A stretch of DNA of 64,000 bases from assembly GCA_018873225.1 (NCBI GenBank), contig JAEILZ010000008.1, positions 3,100,001-3,164,000 of the forward strand, written 5' to 3'. The translations under genes and the position numbers were made by a program. The DNA comes from [Phialemoniopsis] sp. UDSM-2020. Lineage: Eukaryota > Ascomycota > Sordariomycetes > Thyridiales > Thyridiaceae. The stretch's first letter is position 1. Each line of letters starts with the position of its first letter. Of this stretch, positions 58,325 through 64,000 are shown one piece after another. Below the pieces are notes generated by a model. It ran no database searches, was not told the DNA's origin, and worked only from the letters and a program-made list of their open reading frames with translations.

Positions 58325-60071
58325 TCATGCCTTGCCAACCCAACCCGCGTTGATGAAGAACTCAAAGATCCTCCCGCCCTTCTGTGTGTCTAACCTGCAG
58401 ATCTCCTTGGCCTGCTTCTTCTTCAAAGTGCCATTGCCCTTGAGCGCCTCCTTAAGGATCTGCTCCTTGATCATCAGGTACGGCTTGGGTTGCAACCGGA
58501 CTACCTCGCACAGCTTGGCCTCTTCCGGCGTGAGGAGGTGCAGGTCCGGCGCGTTGTCCTGGGTCAGCTGCAGTGGCTGGACGCCCGAGATGGGCTGTGG
58601 CATGAATTTCTCCCGCTTGGGGATGGCGGTGCCATTGGCAACAACCACGCTACCCCCATTTGCCGTACCGTTGACGCCATTGGTGAGCGCCGGCTTGGCT
58701 TCCTCGCCGTCTGCAGTACCGTTGAGGGCGGTTGACTGAGTCGGCAGCTCGGGGGCAAGGAGCTGAGCAGCGCCGCTCGGAGGGTCCGGCGCGGGCGGCT
58801 GCTTACTCCGCTGCGCCGAGGCCAGCCTATCGCGGTCCATCGAGCCCATGGGTATGGCCTTCTGTATCCGGTTCGCCTTTTCCTGCTCGTACTTCTCGCC
58901 ACTCTTGAGGTCTCCGATGCGGTTATCCCGCCAATCCTGCAGCTGGGTAATAGCCTGGCGCAGGTTAAGCTCGTCGATGAGACCCTGGCAGAACTGCTCA
59001 AAGTCGTCGTGATTCATCATGCGGGCAAAAGGCTTGGCTTTGTTCAACACATCTCTTTCCTCCTTGGACCGGCCCTTCTCCACCTTGGTGTTGCTTCTGT
59101 AGTCGAGCAGGTTGTGCTCGAAGATGACCTTCTTCCTATCTACTCGCTGCGTCAACCTGCAGTTGTAGATATCCATGACGGTGAGCTTGAGCTCCATCTC
59201 GGGCTCAAGTTGGCCAGTGTGCGGGCTGATGCCATCACCTGGGTCAAACTGCATGAGTTGCACCGCCTCCTCGGCCTCGTTGGCGTATTCCGTCTCGAAT
59301 TCGAGACGGCCAGGCATGTACCCTTGAATCTCGTGGCATGACGGTACTGAAGCTGTAGGCTTGGTCTTGGGCTGTAGCGCGGGGGCGTTCTTGGCGGTCT
59401 CTCTGCGCTCTTCGATGCGTCGCTTTTTCCTTGACTGAAATTCCTCCCTAGAGATTTCGTTCGCAAGTTCCATATCATGCGGACTGCAACGCTTCGGGAG
59501 AGGGAAGGCTGGAGAGCCGACAAATACTTCGAGATAGTGGTCGCGAACTTCGTCCTTGCTCCGGTACCCGCCGATGTGGTCAGCGATATCAGCCCATGAT
59601 CCGAGACCGTAAATCTCAGCGCCCTCCAACAACAACAATTCCTCATCTGCACCCCATTCTCGGTCGAATATGGGGAATGAATTCTGTTCGATGACGCGGT
59701 AGGGATGGGTAGCCGGCTGGTGGTTGTTGCTCGACTGGCCGCTGGAGAAGCACTGAACGCAGAGGTCATATTCGTTGCAAGCGCTATGCGCGCAGCGTAT
59801 CCGAACCTTGGCGCATTGTTAGAATTAACTTTGCCAACATCGGGTCGGACATTTCGGGCGTTTGTGTGGGAAGGACCGATGGAGGAGAGTTATATGGGGT
59901 GTGCGACCGACAGGCAGCGCTGAGGGCGTGACTGTATGAAGATGACAAGAGGGAGGCCATTGAGAGGCAGCAACTTACAGTAGATGTGATGTCGGCGCTG
60001 CAAACGTCGCAGACGTACTTGACGCCACCTTCTCCGCCTCGCGCGGCGGTTTTCTTTCTGATCACACCCAT
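58325..60071 (-). CDS. ADA2: SAGA complex subunit Ada2
   Basis: Transcriptional adaptor that stimulates the Gcn5 acetyltransferase in SAGA/ADA. Two exons (60071-59979 and 59806-58325) give 524 residues. Domain order: a ZZ zinc finger ([11 protein letters not shown], then [17 protein letters not shown] across the phase-0 intron), a SANT domain ([21 protein letters not shown]), the central ADA2 region ([35 protein letters not shown]), and a C-terminal SWIRM domain ([20 protein letters not shown]). A Pro/Ala-rich linker before SWIRM contains a poly-basic patch. Length is normal for Pezizomycotina. Confidence 0.96.
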
Positions 60072-62482
<2,411 letters not shown>

Positions 62483-62661
62483 CGGGCTTCTGCATAAACA
62501 AGAAAAGAAAAGTCGGGTTCTGGGTATGGCGTACGTAGTATAGCGTTAGAGGGGAGCAGGGGCGATCCGTCGAATCTATAGATCTGAAATCTTAATCATC
62601 TCATATTAACATTATAAAGACAAGTATATTTGCTCAAAGAGCCTCTCGCCCTTCCCCTCTT

Positions 62662-63270
62662 CTATCCCATATAGTGCGCCCACTGCAAGCTCATGTAGAT
62701 CAGCCCGCTGACGCCGCCCATCATCGGCGCCAGGAGCTCGCGGCTCGGGAGCATCGTCTTGTACACGAGCACCTCGCTCGTGAAGTGCACGACAGCGATG
62801 GCGTGCGTAAAGAAGGCGAGCTGGTACAGCGCCGGGTTGGTGATGTCGTAGGCGGCGTAGAGCCGGATCACGCCGGCCACGATGGTCCACACGCCAAAAA
62901 TGCGGCCCGCGAGCGGCGTCACCTGATCGCGTGCCTTTTCGACGTCCTTGCCCGTCGCCGAGGCCGGGACCAGCTTGTCGACGCGATCCTCCAGGTTGCT
63001 GTGCTTGCCGGCGGAGCTGCCGGGACGGTTGAGGGCAGGGTTGGGCACGAAGGTGCCGTTGTAGAGGCGGCGTGTGTAGTGCAGGGTCACGAGGTTCTGG
63101 ACGGCGTTGCCGATGGCGGCCGTGGCGACCTGGTTGGAGGTTCATTAGTGCCCGTTGCGAAGTCAATTGGGATATCTGGATCGATATCCGGGGTTCAGCC
63201 TTACCAACATCAGGTAGTAGGGCAGGTAGCCCTTTTCCACGGAGGGGAGGTAGCCGGCGAAGTTGTCCAT
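62662..63270 (-). CDS. ERG28: Erg28 ergosterol scaffold protein
   Basis: ER membrane protein that tethers the C4-demethylation enzymes (Erg25-26-27) of sterol synthesis. Two exons (63270-63205 and 63129-62662, phase-0 intron) give 177 residues, slightly longer than yeast Erg28. The start MDNFAGYLPSVEKGYLPYY opens TM1. VTLHYTRRLYNGTF, AGRIFGVWTIVAGVIRLYAAY, ALYQLAFFTHAIAVVHF and SEVLVYKTM are the family blocks. Four hydrophobic helices are visible. A hydrophilic loop (PGSSAGKHSNLEDRVDKLV) after the first block accounts for the extra length. It diverges from the 3-ketoacyl-CoA reductase gene. Confidence 0.94.
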
Positions 63271-63718
63271 ATTGAGCAGTATCGAAGTGACGATAAAGGA
63301 GATGACGAATGGCGTGCGAACTCTGATTCTCATATGAATCTGGCTAGATTGAATTCTGAAGCTTGGGGCGCGTCAAAAAGCCAGAGATGGGCAAAGGTTG
63401 TGAGCTGAATGGTCTCGAAAATCGACCTCAAGCTTGATTGGATGATGGGCCAAGAAAATTCAGGGGTTCTTTCAGAGCTTGTTGGCTGGGTCAGACCCAC
63501 TGAAGCTCCCGGTCGCGGCACTGAAATTCGATTGATGGAGCCCGGTCCAGGGGTGCCGAGGCCTGGTGCTGACCTAATGTCAGCACGAGCTCAACATTTC
63601 TCAAATGCGGGACGAAGAAACCAGAAACATCTCCAGCCTGGTTCTCCTCTTCTTCTCTTCCCACCCCAAGGAAAAGCAGAAACTGTGTACGATAGGAACA
63701 TCGCTGCTCTACCCAACA
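63271..63718. promoter_or_regulatory. Divergent promoter of ERG28 and 3-ketoacyl-CoA reductase
   Basis: 448 bases serve both starts. No sterol-regulatory element that I can name confidently is seen. Confidence 0.4.
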
Positions 63719-64000
63719 ATGGAGGCCATTCGATCCTTCTTCAACCAAATTCCCCAGCCGGCTCAGTGGTTCCTGGCCGGCGTGGGAGCTCTCTACGTAT
63801 CCAGCAAGGTTCTCGCCTATGTCGAGATTCTTTTCAAGCTGTTTATCCTCAGCGGCACCAATGTAAGGCCGAGCTACCTACTATACCTTGTTGAAATCTG
63901 CATTCACTGATACGTCACTATTTCCAGCTTAAGAAGTATGGCAAGAAGGGCACCTGGGCCGTGGTCACCGGCGCCTCGGACGGCCTAGGCAAGGAGTTCG
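63719..64000 (+). CDS. IFA38: Very-long-chain 3-oxoacyl-CoA reductase (partial, cut by window end)
   Basis: Second step of microsomal fatty-acid elongation, NADPH-dependent, on the ER. Exon 1 (63719-63862) codes a membrane-anchoring start, [18 protein letters not shown] then [20 protein letters not shown]. After a 65-base intron, exon 2 begins at 63928 with [24 protein letters not shown], the TGxxxGxG cofactor site of the short-chain dehydrogenase fold. The arrangement (anchor, KKYG, then Rossmann motif) fits fungal Ifa38/KAR enzymes. The remainder, including the YxxxK motif, lies outside the window. Confidence 0.85.

Overview
The window is nuclear DNA of a filamentous ascomycete (Pezizomycotina, probably Sordariomycetes). 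Most genes are split by spliceosomal introns of about 46-70 bases with GT..AG ends and CTRAC-like branch points. The gene set is typically fungal: Zn2Cys6 regulators, a HET-domain protein, a G1 peptidase, a cutinase, a PaxU-like DUF829 protein, Erg28 and Ada2. I support about 31 protein-coding genes, one of them cut by the right edge, and a family of eight small Pol III-type RNA elements that I do not recognise.

Layout. 0-12 kb: NAD synthetase (QNS1), an arylsulfatase, a PigL_N/STAND-N protein, biotin synthase (BIO2), an HpcH/HpaI-type aldolase and a small Rieske protein. 12-16.5 kb: an ABC-C (MRP-type) transporter. 16.5-19.3 kb: gene-poor, holding two of the RNA elements. 19.3-30.6 kb: G1 peptidase; an ER-retained agmatinase-like ureohydrolase; a Zn2Cys6 factor, Fe(II)/2OG oxygenase and MFS transporter side by side; then a PaxU-like protein. 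30.8-38.1 kb: three unrecognised low-complexity proteins (acidic and lysine-rich tails) and a four-TM protein. 38.3-48 kb: a divergent pair of M20 amidohydrolase and Dal5-type transporter sharing a GATA-rich promoter, a cutinase, an F-box-like protein and a TamA/Dal81-like regulator. 49-52.6 kb: a HET-domain gene followed by an array of six RNA elements. 52.8-64 kb: sorbosone/glucose dehydrogenase-like protein, a membrane-anchored surface protein, ADA2, GAL7, ERG28 and the start of a 3-ketoacyl-CoA reductase.

The most unusual content is the RNA family, all on the minus strand: 51.03-52.59 kb (six) and 17.57-17.91 kb (two). Each begins GCGAAGTAGCTCAA (an A-box inside a 7-bp acceptor-like 5' strand). 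A middle of variable length and sequence follows, then a 5-bp hairpin (usually CCTGG/CCAGG) that abuts the 3' acceptor strand (usually GCTTCGC or ACTTCGC), then normally a T5-T6 run. Most copies have a TTATAAG-like element about 25-33 bases upstream, and five have a B-box-like TTCGA element after the T-run, followed in four of them by a second T-run. The ends therefore copy the acceptor/T-arm minihelix of a tRNA and covary between copies, but there is no anticodon arm, no D-arm and no T-loop.

Functional links: the transporter and amidohydrolase pair with several HGATAR sites, and the TamA-like regulator 4-8 kb away, suggest nitrogen scavenging from ureido or carbamoyl compounds. ERG28 and the 3-ketoacyl-CoA reductase are divergent and both act in ER lipid synthesis. 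All assignments come from reading motifs and splice signals by eye; no database search was run.
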